A stretch of 38,006 nt of DNA from an uncultured Thermomicrobiales bacterium (lineage in GTDB: Bacteria; Chloroflexota; Chloroflexia; Thermomicrobiales; UBA6265), in contig CADCWG010000065.1 in NCBI GenBank assembly GCA_902806335.1, positions 1 to 38,006 of the forward strand, in the 5' to 3' direction. Position 1 is the stretch's first letter, and the number at the start of each line of letters is the position of its first letter. Shown here piece by piece: positions 1 through 8,704 of this stretch. Position numbers and translations under genes: made by a program. The notes under the pieces were generated by a model. That model saw nothing but the letters and a program-made list of their open reading frames with translations, had not been told where the DNA came from and did not search any database.

Positions 1-2
1 GG

Positions 3-134
3 GGCGCGGACCTGCGGGGCCTCGGCGTGGCGCTGGTCGCGGTGCTCGTGCTCGGCGCGCGCGCCTTCTCCGTCGCCGCGGGCCGGACCCGCCCGGTCCG
101 GGTCGCCAGACGCCGGGGGGCCGGCCTGAGCTGA
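3..134 (+). CDS. C-terminal fragment of a membrane protein
   Basis: The third frame is open from the left edge to a TGA at 132-134 and encodes the last 43 residues of a protein whose start lies outside the window. The visible part has one hydrophobic stretch (LGVALVAVLVLGARAFSV) followed by a strongly basic tail (RTRPVRVARRRGAGLS). This fits a last transmembrane helix with a cytoplasmic positive end. No family can be named from so little. The gene ends about 35 bases before the thrS promoter, so it is probably a separate transcription unit. Other frames of this stretch are richer in Arg/Pro/Ser and look like shadows. Confidence 0.5.
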   Translation, partial: GADLRGLGVALVAVLVLGARAFSVAAGRTRPVRVARRRGAGLS

Positions 135-168
135 CGTCACGGGATGGCCGGGGCACTCAGGTCGGCGG

Positions 169-197
169 TTGACGGGACGGGCCCGCGCGCCTATCCT
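169..197 (+). promoter_or_regulatory. Sigma70-type promoter of the thrS T-box transcript
   Basis: A TTGACG -35 element (169-174) is followed after 17 bases by a TATCCT -10 element (192-197). Transcription would begin near 204, which is just where the T-box leader begins. The match to the consensus, the ideal spacing and the position all support this site. It has not been tested experimentally. Confidence 0.7.
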
Positions 198-203
198 CGT
201 CCG

Positions 204-490
204 ACAGGACAGATGCTGCGTCGATCAGGACGCGCGCCCGTGGTGAGCCGCCAGAGAGACCGACCCGACGGGAAGACCGTCGGCTGTGAGGCCGGTCCGA
301 CCCTCACCAGGAGCGTACCCCCTGGGAGTCGACCGCCGAACGCGCCGCCGCGGTTCCCGAGGTGGCGCCAGTAGACCGGTCCGGCGGGCCCCGTTATCGG
401 CCACGCGAGCGGGCGCGCCCATAGCGTGCCCGGAAGCAGGGTGGAACCACGTCGGTCCGACGTCCCTCACGGGACGCGGGCCGTTTTTTT
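204..490 (+). promoter_or_regulatory. T-box riboswitch (threonine-specific) of thrS
   Basis: This leader senses uncharged tRNA-Thr and controls read-through into thrS. The T-box sequence AGGGTGGAACCACG is at 438-451 and the hallmark CCGTTATC lies upstream near 391-398. Stem I can be read by hand. AGAGAG in the distal part is followed by GTGA across the terminal loop. GGTGAG pairs with CTCACC, and a lower helix CGA/CAGG pairs with CCTG/TCG. The 3' strand between these helices carries ACC at 317-319, a threonine codon, as the likely specifier. An intrinsic terminator with a run of seven T follows, so regulation should act at transcription. The family assignment is firm. The exact stem I fold and the specifier position are my manual reading. 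Confidence 0.88.
453..490 (+). terminator. T-box intrinsic terminator
   Basis: CGGTCC (453-458) pairs with GGGCCG (478-483) and CGTCCC (461-466) pairs with GGGACG (471-476) around a TCAC loop. TTTTTTT follows at 484-490. The lower part competes with the antiterminator that would form around the T-box sequence at 438-451 when uncharged tRNA-Thr binds. Confidence 0.85.
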
Positions 491-669
491 GTTCCCGGCG
501 CGTGCGTAGCCGTCGGCTAGGCGATCCGGCACGGCTCGCGAACCCGGTCGGCAGGCGAACCGGAAAGACCACCGACCGGGCGACCCAGCGGACACGGGCC
601 ACCGGCGCGATGTCGGTCACGAGGCGCAGCCGGCGGGCGGTAGCCGGGATCGTGGATGGAGGTAAGGCA

Positions 670-2487
670 ATGCCCGAGATGACTGTCGCGGAAGAATTGG
701 CGGAGATGGACATCGCGGTCGACGCGCGCGACCAGGCCACCCTGGAGCTGGCGCGGATGCGCCACTCCTGCGCTCACCTGATGGCCGAGGCGGTGCAGGA
801 GATCTTTCCGGAGGCGAAGTTCGCGATCGGCCCGGCGATCGAGCACGGCTTCTACTACGACTTCGACCTGCCCCGGCCCCTGACGCCCGACGACCTCGAG
901 GCGATCGAGTCGCGGATGCGCGCCAACCGCGCCAAGGCCGAGCCGTTCGTCCGCAACGCCGTCTCCCGTGAGGAGGCGTTCCGGACCTTCGCCGACAACC
1001 CCTACAAGGTCGAGTTGATCGAGGGATTCCCGGCGGGGGAGGAGATCACGACCTACCAGCAGGGTCACTTCCTCGACCTCTGCCGTGGCCCGCACGTGCC
1101 GACCACGGCGGAGATCGGGCCGTTCAAGCTGCAGTCGATCGCCGGCGCCTACTGGCGGGGCGACGAGAAGCGGCCAATGCTGCAGCGGATCTACGGCACC
1201 GCCTGGCCGACGCAGGACGAGCTCGACGCCTATCTCGAGCGTCTGGAGGAGGCGAACCGCCGCGATCACCGGCGGCTCGGGCGGGAGCTCGACCTGTTCT
1301 CGGTCAGCGAGGACATCGGCGCCGGGCTGATCCTCTGGCACCCGAAGGGCGCGCTCGTCCGCTACCTCGTCGAGCGGTTCGAGCAGGAAGAGCAGCTGGC
1401 GCGGGGGTACGACCTGGTCTACACCCCGCACATCGCGTCGGAGAAGATCTACAAGACGTCGGGCCACCTGGAGACGTACCGCGAGAACATGTACGCGCCG
1501 ATCTCGATCGAGGAGCAGGACTACTACCTCAAGCCGATGAACTGTCCCGGCCACATCATGATCTACAAGAGCCAGGTCCACTCCTACCGCGACCTGCCGG
1601 TCCGCCTGGCCGAGCTCGGCACCGTCTACCGCTACGAGCGGTCCGGCACGCTCCACGGCATGCTCCGGGTCCGCGGCTTCACGCAGGACGACTCCCACAT
1701 CTTCTGCACCGAGGACCAGGTTGCGGACGAGGTCGAGGGCGTGATCGTGCTCGCCGAGCACATGGCGGCCGTCTTCGGCTACGATTTTCAGGCCTACCTG
1801 GCGACTCGACCGGAGAAGGCGATCGGCGACGAGGCCACATGGGAGCGCGCCACCGGCGCCCTCCGCCAGGCGCTCGACCGTCGGGGGACGCCGTACCAGC
1901 TCGACGAGGGCGGCGGCGCGTTCTACGGGCCGAAGATCGACGTCAAGTGGGTCGACGCGCTCGGCCGGGAGTGGACCGGGCCGACGATCCAGGTCGACTT
2001 CAACCTGCCCGAGCGCTTCGACGTCAACTATGTCGGCGAGGATGGCGAGCGGCACCGGGTGGCGATGATCCACCGGACGCTGCTCGGCTCGATGGAGCGC
2101 TTCGTCGGCGGCCTGATCGAGCACTACGCCGGCGCGTTCCCGGTCTGGCTCGCGCCGGTCCAGGCGGTGGTCATCCCGATCACCGACAAGCAGCTCGAGT
2201 TCGCGCGAACCGTCGCCGAGCGCCTGCGGGCGCGCGGCATTCGCGTCGAGGTCGACGAGCAGGGGGCGCGGATGCAGGCCAAGATCCGCAACGCCCAGCT
2301 GCAGAAGATCCCGTACATGCTCGTCGTCGGGAAGCGGGAGGTGGAGGCCGATGCGATCGCGGTTCGGCTTCGGTCGGGCGAGGACCTCGGCGCGAGGACG
2401 GTCGACTCGTTCCTCGAGATGGCCGAGCCCGTGATCGCCTCGAAGTCGCTGACCATGATCGCGCCCGCGCCCCACCACGACGCGTAG
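670..2487 (+). CDS. thrS: Threonyl-tRNA synthetase lacking the TGS domain
   Basis: This 605-residue enzyme charges tRNA-Thr with threonine in the cytoplasm. The ATG at 670 has GGAGG at 658-662, seven bases upstream. Upstream in-frame ATGs fall inside the T-box leader and are rejected. The editing domain begins almost at once, with the HSCAH motif (H32, H36), and continues with CRGPH. The class II catalytic core carries the zinc ligands C292 (MNCPGH), H343 (DDSHIFC) and H468 (HRTLLGS). A standard C-terminal anticodon-binding domain completes the protein. The N-terminal TGS domain present in most bacterial ThrRS (about 60 residues) is absent, so the protein is shorter than the usual 640 or so residues. 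The T-box leader upstream independently supports the identity. A GNAT gene follows after 26 bases. Confidence 0.97.
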   Translation: MPEMTVAEELAEMDIAVDARDQATLELARMRHSCAHLMAEAVQEIFPEAKFAIGPAIEHGFYYDFDLPRPLTPDDLEAIESRMRANRAKAEPFVRNAVSREEAFRTFADNPYKVELIEGFPAGEEITTYQQGHFLDLCRGPHVPTTAEIGPFKLQSIAGAYWRGDEKRPMLQRIYGTAWPTQDELDAYLERLEEANRRDHRRLGRELDLFSVSEDIGAGLILWHPKGALVRYLVERFEQEEQLARGYDLVYTPHIASEKIYKTSGHLETYRENMYAPISIEEQDYYLKPMNCPGHIMIYKSQVHSYRDLPVRLAELGTVYRYERSGTLHGMLRVRGFTQDDSHIFCTEDQVADEVEGVIVLAEHMAAVFGYDFQAYLATRPEKAIGDEATWERATGALRQALDRRGTPYQLDEGGGAFYGPKIDVKWVDALGREWTGPTIQVDFNLPERFDVNYVGEDGERHRVAMIHRTLLGSMERFVGGLIEHYAGAFPVWLAPVQAVVIPITDKQLEFARTVAERLRARGIRVEVDEQGARMQAKIRNAQLQKIPYMLVVGKREVEADAIAVRLRSGEDLGARTVDSFLEMAEPVIASKSLTMIAPAPHHDA

Positions 2488-2513
2488 CCGTCGGCATCGC
2501 GAGGGGTAAGGGC

Positions 2514-3227
2514 GTGGACGCGAAGTCGGAGTCGGACGGTCGGCGGTTCGTCGATAGGCCACCTGTGCTGACGACTGAGCGACTCTCGCTCGAGTCGCTC
2601 ACCGAGGACCTCGCCGAGGAGATGGCACCGCTCCTGGCGGACGCTCGACTCCACGAGTTCGTTGGTGGGGAGCCTCTGTCCCTGCCGGCACTGCGAGCGC
2701 GGTACCGCCGGCTTGCATCCGGTCATTCACCCGACGGGGGGGAGCGCTGGCTCAACTGGGTGGTTCGCCGCCGGGACGACGGACGCGCTGTTGGGACGGT
2801 CCAGGCGACGGTCACCGCGGAGGGCGACGGGAAGGTCGTCGCGTGGGTCGCCTGGGTGGTTGGGGTTCCGTCGCAGGGGCAAGGGTTCGCTTCCGAGGCG
2901 GCGACAGCTCTGGTGCGGTGGCTCGCCGCGATAGGGGCCGACGTCGTCGCGGCGATCGCACCAGGCCACGTCGCATCCGAGAGCGTGGCCAGACGCGCCG
3001 GGCTCTCGGTCACCGGCGACCACGTCGACGGCGAGCGCGTCTGGCGGCTCGTCGCCGCCGCGGTTGCCCCAACCCCCAAAGAACCGAGGCGCCGTGCGGC
3101 CCACGAGGACGGGACAGGGCCGGCGACGACGTGTCTTGCCGATGGGCCGGCCGGGAGAGCCGGGCCGGCGGACGGGCCATCGGAACGACCAGCGGCTGTC
3201 CGATGGACACCAGATCAAGGGCGATAG
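2514..3227 (+). CDS. GNAT family N-acetyltransferase (RimJ/RimL-like)
   Basis: The predicted 237-residue protein starts at GTG 2514, with GAGGGG at 2501-2506 as ribosome binding site. Residues about 20-185 resemble the RimJ/RimL branch of acetyl-CoA-dependent N-acetyltransferases. The start LTTERLSLESL is typical, and the acetyl-CoA pyrophosphate loop is visible as VPSQGQGFASEA. The following segment, ASESVARRAGLSV, matches the usual C-terminal part of the fold. The last 50 or so residues are low-complexity and rich in Arg, Pro, Ala and Gly, with no recognisable domain. It follows thrS by 26 bases and precedes the dehydrogenase by 16 bases, so the three genes may share a transcript. The substrate cannot be told from the sequence. 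Confidence 0.8.
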   Translation: MDAKSESDGRRFVDRPPVLTTERLSLESLTEDLAEEMAPLLADARLHEFVGGEPLSLPALRARYRRLASGHSPDGGERWLNWVVRRRDDGRAVGTVQATVTAEGDGKVVAWVAWVVGVPSQGQGFASEAATALVRWLAAIGADVVAAIAPGHVASESVARRAGLSVTGDHVDGERVWRLVAAAVAPTPKEPRRRAAHEDGTGPATTCLADGPAGRAGPADGPSERPAAVRWTPDQGR

Positions 3228-3243
3228 AGAGAGGGAGCCACGA

Positions 3244-4359
3244 GTGCCGAGAGAGCTCATCGCGGTCGCCCCCCGAACGCCGGCCCTGCGGGAGTACGAC
3301 GAGCCCGAGTTGGACGCGACCCAGGTTCGGATCCTGACCGAGTTCGCGTCACCGAAGCACGGCACCGAGCTGGTGGGATACCGGGACGAGCCGGCGGTGG
3401 TTCGCCCCTACGATCCGAGCTGGGGCGCGGCCATGGCACGGCCCGAGGACGCGCCGCCGCGCTTCCCGATGCGCCTGGGGAACATGGCCGTCGGTGTGGT
3501 GAAGGAGGTCGGGGCCAACGTCACCCGCCACCGGGTCGGCGACCGCGTGTTCGGGCACTGGTCGATCCGCGAGACCCATACCGCCGACGAGAGCCGGGTC
3601 GACCCGCTGCCGGCGACGGTCTCGGCGGAGGCGGCGGTCTGTCTCGACCCGGCCGTCATGGCGCTGGCCGCGCGTGACGCCGAGATCAAGCTCGGCGACC
3701 GCGTGGCCGTGTTCGGGCTCGGCGCGATCGGCCTGATGGCCGTCCAGCTCTCGCGCCTCGCCGGGGCAGACCATGTCGTCGCCGCCGACCCGCTGCCGGC
3801 GCGTCGGGCGTTGGCCGTCGCGCTCGGGGCGGACGTAGCGATCGACCCGATGGCCGACGGGGGCGACGCCGGGCTGGCGATCCGGCGCCTCTCACTCCGC
3901 GGCGACTCGCCTGAACCCGCCCGGGAACGGAGGCCGATCCTTGGGGGCTACTGGGATGAGCCGACCCAGACGAGCGACCTCGGCGTCGACGTGGCGGTCG
4001 AGACGTCGGGCAGCATCTCCGCGCTCCACCACGCCATCCGGGCGACCCGGTTCGGCGGCACGGTCTGCGTCATCTCCTACTACGGTGGCGAAGCACGCAA
4101 CCTCTATCTTGGCGACGAGTTCCACATGAACCGGCTGCGGTTGGTCTCGGCTCGTGCTCAGAGTCTGCCGCTCCGCGACCATCCCGGTTGGACGTACGCT
4201 CGGCTCGTCGAGACGGCATTGCGGTGGATTGCCGCCGGCCGGCTCCGCACCGACGGCATCATCAACCCCGTCGTTGCCTTCGACCAGAGCGTCGACGCCT
4301 ATCGCGCGATCGACGAGCACCCCGAGCGCTCGATCAAGCTCGGTGTCCGCTTCCCCTGA
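3244..4359 (+). CDS. MDR-superfamily dehydrogenase without zinc-ligand cysteines
   Basis: This 371-residue protein starts at GTG 3244 with GAGGGAG at 3231-3237. It has the medium-chain dehydrogenase layout: an N-terminal GroES-like half (LGNMAVGVVKEVGANVT, then VGDRVFGHWS), then a Rossmann half with the nucleotide loop VFGLGAIGLMAVQL. The catalytic-zinc cysteine region reads SPKHGTELVG, similar to the SxGTE segment of zinc-independent members, and the four structural-zinc cysteines are missing. It probably uses NAD(P)H to oxidise or reduce an alcohol or sugar-like compound without zinc. Its stop lies 12 bases from the stop of the convergent isomerase-like gene. That neighbour suggests a role in sugar or polyol catabolism, but this is inference. 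Confidence 0.85.
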   Translation: MPRELIAVAPRTPALREYDEPELDATQVRILTEFASPKHGTELVGYRDEPAVVRPYDPSWGAAMARPEDAPPRFPMRLGNMAVGVVKEVGANVTRHRVGDRVFGHWSIRETHTADESRVDPLPATVSAEAAVCLDPAVMALAARDAEIKLGDRVAVFGLGAIGLMAVQLSRLAGADHVVAADPLPARRALAVALGADVAIDPMADGGDAGLAIRRLSLRGDSPEPARERRPILGGYWDEPTQTSDLGVDVAVETSGSISALHHAIRATRFGGTVCVISYYGGEARNLYLGDEFHMNRLRLVSARAQSLPLRDHPGWTYARLVETALRWIAAGRLRTDGIINPVVAFDQSVDAYRAIDEHPERSIKLGVRFP

Positions 4360-4371
4360 GCGCCGGTCGCC

Positions 4372-5160
4372 TCAGGCGGCCTCCCATGTCCGGCGGACGA
4401 GGTCCGCGCTATCCCGGACCGCATCGTCGAACGGGCCATCGATCCGGCACTCGATCCCCAGGTAACCGTCGTAGCCGATCTCCTTGAGCGCGGCGAAGCC
4501 CGGCCGGAAGTCGAGGTGGCCGCGGCCGGGCTGCAGGCGATTGCTGTCGGCGACGTGGACGTAGACGATCCGCTCGCCGGCGGCCCGGATGGCGGCCGGG
4601 ATGGCGGCCTCTTCGATGTGCATATGGAAGAAATCGGCCATGATGCCGATCTGCGGGCCGACCTCCTCGGCGATCGCGGTCCCCTGCTCGAGCCGATTGA
4701 CCAGGTAGGCCTCGTAGCGGTTGAGGGGCTCCAGGAAGAGCGGGATCCCCGTCGACGCGACCGTAGGCGCCAGCTCGCGGAGCTGCAGGACGAGAAGGTC
4801 GCGCTCGAGTTCGGCGCCGGACGCGAGGGGCGTGAGGTCGGGGAGGGCCGGCCGGCGGCCGAACTGCGGCACCAGGAGGACGCCGCCCGCGCCGAGCTCG
4901 GCGGCGAGCCGAAGGCGCGACACGGTCAGCGCCATGCCCCGCTCCCGCTCGGCCGGATCAGCGTCGAGCAGCGTCGTCGCGCCCGCGACGTTCGCCACCG
5001 ATACCCGCCGACCCTCGAACGCCCGTCGGAGGTCATCAGGGGGAAGATCGAGCGCCGAGGCGTGCAGCTCGATCCCTTCGATGCCCACGCCTTCCAGCCA
5101 GGCGACCTTTTCCGCCACGGTGTCGCCCGGTGTCATGTCCTCACGAAGCGCGAGCTTCAC
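4372..5160 (-). CDS. Sugar phosphate isomerase/epimerase-like TIM barrel protein
   Basis: The 262-residue product belongs to the xylose isomerase-like TIM barrel family (AP endonuclease 2 superfamily, relatives of IolE, hydroxypyruvate isomerase and tagatose epimerase). Visible barrel-strand motifs are GIEGIELHASAL, GGVLLVPQFG, IPLFLEPLNRYE (a metal-binding Glu), IGIMADFFHMHIEE (Asp and His ligands), IVYVHVADSNR, and GYDGYLGIECR (the last Glu). These fit a divalent-metal enzyme that isomerises or epimerises a keto sugar. The start is GTG at 5160 with AGGGAGAG upstream. The same initiation block occurs at the sugar-binding protein gene at 18260. The specific substrate is unknown. Confidence 0.88.
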   Translation of the reverse strand: MKLALREDMTPGDTVAEKVAWLEGVGIEGIELHASALDLPPDDLRRAFEGRRVSVANVAGATTLLDADPAERERGMALTVSRLRLAAELGAGGVLLVPQFGRRPALPDLTPLASGAELERDLLVLQLRELAPTVASTGIPLFLEPLNRYEAYLVNRLEQGTAIAEEVGPQIGIMADFFHMHIEEAAIPAAIRAAGERIVYVHVADSNRLQPGRGHLDFRPGFAALKEIGYDGYLGIECRIDGPFDDAVRDSADLVRRTWEAA

Positions 5161-5471
5161 GGCTATCTCTCCCTGGCGGTCGTGCGGTTAGAAGGCGCCC
5201 ATCCGTTGCGCCGAGCTACCGTGTCGGCCCATGTCCGAACAGGCTGCGCCGACGATCACGGCCGCTCGCATCCTGCCCCGCTTACGCGCGTTCGCCGCCC
5301 GGTAGCGGCCGAGACGTCCCCGGTATGGACGAGCGGCACGTTCACCGAGCGGCGCACGCCACAACTGGCACGGTCGATCCTCGCGCGTCGACCCCGCCGT
5401 CCACGCGCCCTTCGATGGCGCCGCTCCCCGGACGACAGACGCGGTCGTGACGACTGCGATTGGTCGTCCGG
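5161..5471. other. Gap with no supported gene
   Basis: About 310 bases separate the receiver gene from the isomerase-like gene, both on the minus strand. A 95-codon minus-strand frame starts here with an ATGA overlap on the receiver stop, but its composition (Arg, Ala, Gly rich, no conserved-looking pattern) resembles random GC-rich sequence. The only functional element I can support is the isomerase ribosome binding site at 5166-5174. Confidence 0.4.
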
Positions 5472-6002
5472 TCATGGGACGGTGCCGGACGCATCCGCGG
5501 TAGCGGGGTCGTGGCGGAGCGCGACCTCGTCGGCCATCGGGCGGCCGGGATGAGCCCGCTGCCAGGCGGCGAAGACGCCATGGAGGTGGGGCACCAGGTC
5601 CTCCAGGTCGAGAGGGGCGGCGAGGGTCGCGTCGGCCTCCTCCGCGGCCGGCCCGGCCCGGCCCGGGTCGTCCGCGACGAGCAGGATTGGCACGTCGGTC
5701 CGCGGCGTGTCGGCCCCGGCGCGATCGGAGCGGCCACGGAGCCGGCGGATCATCTCGGCGGCGCCGATCCCGCCGAGCGCGGCGTCGACCAGCGCGAGGT
5801 CGAACGACCGGAGACGAAACACCTCGAGGGCCTGGACCGCGCTGGCGACGGTGCTGGTCCAGAACCCACCGTAGACCAGCCCCTCGCCCAGGAACTGCTT
5901 CAGATCCTCGTCCGCCGTCACGATCAGCACGTGGGGACGCTGCGTGCCCGATCCCGCCCAGGACGCGGGGGTGTTCGGCGTGGCGGCGCGCGGGTCACTC
6001 AT
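5472..6002 (-). CDS. Degenerate response-regulator receiver protein
   Basis: This 176-residue protein carries one receiver-like domain (about residues 23-142) and a low-complexity tail, with no DNA-binding output domain. The strand pattern is clear: VLIVTADED with acidic-pocket D31 and D33, DLALVDAAL with the phosphoacceptor position D73, and VPILLVAD. The conserved switch Thr/Ser is replaced by Ala (A110). The conserved Lys before the last proline (KP motif) is also Ala (ATLAAP, A129). Loss of that Lys usually disrupts normal phosphorylation signalling, so this may be a phosphorylation-independent or scaffold receiver. Its ATG is only 9 bases after the stop of the M14 peptidase gene, so the two are almost surely co-transcribed. 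No histidine kinase is nearby. Confidence 0.8.
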   Translation of the reverse strand: MSDPRAATPNTPASWAGSGTQRPHVLIVTADEDLKQFLGEGLVYGGFWTSTVASAVQALEVFRLRSFDLALVDAALGGIGAAEMIRRLRGRSDRAGADTPRTDVPILLVADDPGRAGPAAEEADATLAAPLDLEDLVPHLHGVFAAWQRAHPGRPMADEVALRHDPATADASGTVP

Positions 6003-6011
6003 GCCGCCCGC

Positions 6012-8555
6012 TCAGCACGGAGCCTGCCGCCGGTCCTGGAGCGTGGCGAGGAACAGCGCGTTGAACAGGAGACGATAGGTGAGGCGCGCCTGGGCCCGGA
6101 ACTGCGGGCGCAGCCCGAGGAGGACCGCCCTTCCCCGCCCGACCGGAACCTCGACCACGGCGGCGCGTCCGGCGATCCGCTCGGCGCCTCGCATCCAGCC
6201 CGAGAGCAGCTGGTTCGTGAGCGGATACTGGGCGACGACCCGGGCCTCCAGCCCCGCCCACGGACGGACCTCAAAGGCCGGCGACGACACGAACATCCCG
6301 ACCGCCTCCCGCCCATAGCCCCAGCCGACGGGATGCAAGGGGTCCACCGCGAGGCGGAGGAGCGAGCCCGGCGAGTAGAACTCGTCGTGCCGTACTCCCT
6401 CCAGAACGTTGGCCACCGGCAGGTAGAGCACTCGGATCGCCAGGTCGCAGGCAGCGTCGAAGGTCACCAGCGTGCCGCCCTCCTCGACGAATCGGCGAAG
6501 GTTGGCCGCGCCGAGCTCGCCGATGCCCCCGGCGTACTCGGGCGGGTACTCGCTGAGGCTATTGCCTTCCAGGATTTGCTTGGCGGTCTCCTGGGCGAGC
6601 ACGATCGCGTCGAACCGCTCCCGGAGGTTCCCCTGGCGGACCTCCCGGTCGCGAAGCGTGGTGGGCGCGAAGCCGTACTGCTCGAGCACCAGCTGCGTCC
6701 AGCCGGCGTCGATGGCGTTCGGTCGCCACGAGCGGTAGAGGCCGACCCGAGGGGACACCAGTCGACGCACGGACACGTCGGGCGGCGCGTCGATTCCTCT
6801 GACGGCGACCCCCAACTCCCGTGCCAGGGCGTCCACGACGGCCGCCGAGTCCGGGTCGACGAGGTATGCGCCGGCCTCGATCACCCGTCCTCCCACCGCG
6901 GCCGGACGAACGATTCGGGAGACCTGCACCCCTGCCGAGAGCAGCCGGTTCACGAGGAGGGCGGAAGCGTTCGTCTCGGCTCCGATGATGCTCCACGGAC
7001 GGTCCGCGGCCGCGCCCGCCGGCTGGAGGCCGCCTCGGGGCAGGGCGACGCGAGGTTCGGGAGCGAGGTCCGCCGAGAAGGGCCGCTCGATGCGGACCGC
7101 CGTGACGCCCATCTGGAGCGGGAGCGTGTGGGCCGTGTTGTCGTAGGGGGGCTTCGGCGGGCCGCCTGGGTAGAGCTGGAGATCGGGATAGTGCTGCACT
7201 TCCAGCAGCGTCTTGGCGAACCCTCCGAACGGCTGAGCCAGGCGGACCACCCGCGTACCGGCGGGATACTCGACGCCGTCGGCGCGAAAGGGAGCCACTG
7301 CCCGTTCGACCTCCACGTCGCCGCGCCGGAGGACGCGGAGGAGCTCCACCGCCGTGACGGGGTCGCGCTGCTCGGTGTCGCCCGGGATCACGAACGCGTA
7401 GGGGCTAGCGCGGGCGACACTCCGCTCCTGGATGAGGGCGAAGTTGCGGACCCAGCGGTCACGGTAGCGCGCCGCGTGGTCGAGCAGCGCCCAGACGCTG
7501 ATGAGGTTGTAGGACACGATGTCCGAGAGCGACCAGGACCCGCCCGCCCACGGTCGAGGGTGGTTCTGGGCGCTTAACCGAGGGTCGAAGCCGCGGGTCT
7601 CGGCGAGTTGGTCGGGCCGCAGGGTGATCGGCGTGGCGATCTTCGCGCTCGCCGCCTCGGAGAGGATTCGGACGCCGCCGTGGTAGTGCTGGTAGGCGCG
7701 CGACGGCGAGTACGCGTCGAAGATGATCGACGTCGCCACGCCGGCCTTGCCCTCGGCGGTCAGCTCGGCGGCGATCGTGCTCCCCAGCGCGTTGACCTGG
7801 GCCTGGATCAGCGGGTCGACGTTCGGGTCGAATGGGTCGACGAACGGTGGCACGACATACCGCGGCCCGTTGGGCTGCATCTGGTGCAGGTCGAAGACGA
7901 TGTGCGGCCGCCAGCGGTTATGGACGGCCGCGACCACGAGCCGCGTCTCCGCCAGCACCTGCATGAACCAGTCGCGGTTGTTGTCGTGCCCCGCATACCG
8001 GTGGTAGAGGGCGGGCGGCGGGGTGCCCTCTGATGGCGTCCCCAAGGTCCGCTCGTACCAATCGGCCACCAGTTCCAGCCCGTCCGGGTTCAGCGAGGGG
8101 ACCAGGAGGAGGATGACCTCGTCGAGGATCCGCCGCGTCTGCGGGTCGTCGGCCGTCGCCAGGCGGTAGACGAGGTCGGGCACCATCTGCGTCGCGCCGA
8201 CCTCGGTCGCGTGGATGGAGCAGGTCACGAGGCAGATGCAGCGCCCCTCCGCCAGGAGGTGCCGGCGCTCGTCCGCGGAGAGGGGTTGCCGGGGATCGGC
8301 GAGCCGCTGCTGGACAGCCTGCAGTTCGCCCAGCCGCGCGAGGTTGGACGGCGACGAGACGGTCAACAGGGCGAGCGGGCGACCCTCGGTCGTCGGACCC
8401 AACTCGTCGTAGCGGAGGCGGTCCGAGGCCCGGGCGAGGTCGCGCAGGTAGGCGCGCAGCGGGTCCCAGCGGACGAGCCGCCGGGCCGTACCCATGGCGA
8501 ACCCGAAGCGTTCTCTCGGCGTGGGGATCGCCGCCACCGCAGGTTCTCTCAGCAC
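6012..8555 (-). CDS. M14 family zinc carboxypeptidase-like protein, 847 aa
   Basis: The N-terminal half is an M14 (carboxypeptidase A-type) metallopeptidase domain. The zinc ligands are H115 and E118 (SIHATEVGA) and H224 ([10 protein letters not shown]). NPDG (residues 156-159) and NNRDW (192-196) are typical substrate-pocket motifs. E300 (ILSEAAS) is a candidate catalytic Glu. The C-terminal third, with [13 protein letters not shown] and [17 protein letters not shown], looks like a class I glutamine amidotransferase-like fold, as seen in large M14 proteins. No convincing signal peptide is visible, which is odd for this group; the chosen start is GTG 8555 with GGGCGGGGA upstream and is uncertain. 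It probably cleaves peptides or peptide-like amides. It forms a two-gene unit with the receiver protein. Confidence 0.87.
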   Translation of the reverse strand: MLREPAVAAIPTPRERFGFAMGTARRLVRWDPLRAYLRDLARASDRLRYDELGPTTEGRPLALLTVSSPSNLARLGELQAVQQRLADPRQPLSADERRHLLAEGRCICLVTCSIHATEVGATQMVPDLVYRLATADDPQTRRILDEVILLLVPSLNPDGLELVADWYERTLGTPSEGTPPPALYHRYAGHDNNRDWFMQVLAETRLVVAAVHNRWRPHIVFDLHQMQPNGPRYVVPPFVDPFDPNVDPLIQAQVNALGSTIAAELTAEGKAGVATSIIFDAYSPSRAYQHYHGGVRILSEAASAKIATPITLRPDQLAETRGFDPRLSAQNHPRPWAGGSWSLSDIVSYNLISVWALLDHAARYRDRWVRNFALIQERSVARASPYAFVIPGDTEQRDPVTAVELLRVLRRGDVEVERAVAPFRADGVEYPAGTRVVRLAQPFGGFAKTLLEVQHYPDLQLYPGGPPKPPYDNTAHTLPLQMGVTAVRIERPFSADLAPEPRVALPRGGLQPAGAAADRPWSIIGAETNASALLVNRLLSAGVQVSRIVRPAAVGGRVIEAGAYLVDPDSAAVVDALARELGVAVRGIDAPPDVSVRRLVSPRVGLYRSWRPNAIDAGWTQLVLEQYGFAPTTLRDREVRQGNLRERFDAIVLAQETAKQILEGNSLSEYPPEYAGGIGELGAANLRRFVEEGGTLVTFDAACDLAIRVLYLPVANVLEGVRHDEFYSPGSLLRLAVDPLHPVGWGYGREAVGMFVSSPAFEVRPWAGLEARVVAQYPLTNQLLSGWMRGAERIAGRAAVVEVPVGRGRAVLLGLRPQFRAQARLTYRLLFNALFLATLQDRRQAPC

Positions 8556-8704
8556 GTGGTCCCCGCCCGTCGCAGCGCCCCACCCGCCCCGCCGGAGGGT
8601 GCGGGCGCGGATTGTAGCGGACCGGCTAGCGCCCCACGCCGCCGCGGAACCGGCGTCGACGCACCGTGGCTACGGACGGACAGGAGGGGCACGAACGGTC
8701 GGCG

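Noticed and set aside
286..669. N-terminal extension of thrS by 128 codons
   Set aside because: It lies across the T-box and its terminator and is Arg/Gly/Pro-rich noncoding sequence. A good ribosome binding site marks the ATG at 670.
517..2562. Very long minus-strand frame opposite thrS
   Set aside because: It is the mirror of a highly GC-rich gene; composition is Arg/Leu/Asp/Val periodic without any domain, and thrS motifs on the other strand are unmistakable.
5188..5475. 95-codon minus-strand gene after the receiver, with ATGA overlap
   Set aside because: The overlap is tempting, but there is no conserved-looking segment, no hydrophobic pattern and random-like composition.
5460..7577. 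705-codon plus-strand frame opposite the receiver and peptidase
   Set aside because: It spans two real minus-strand genes with clear motifs and shows only the Arg/Gly/Glu pattern of antisense shadows.
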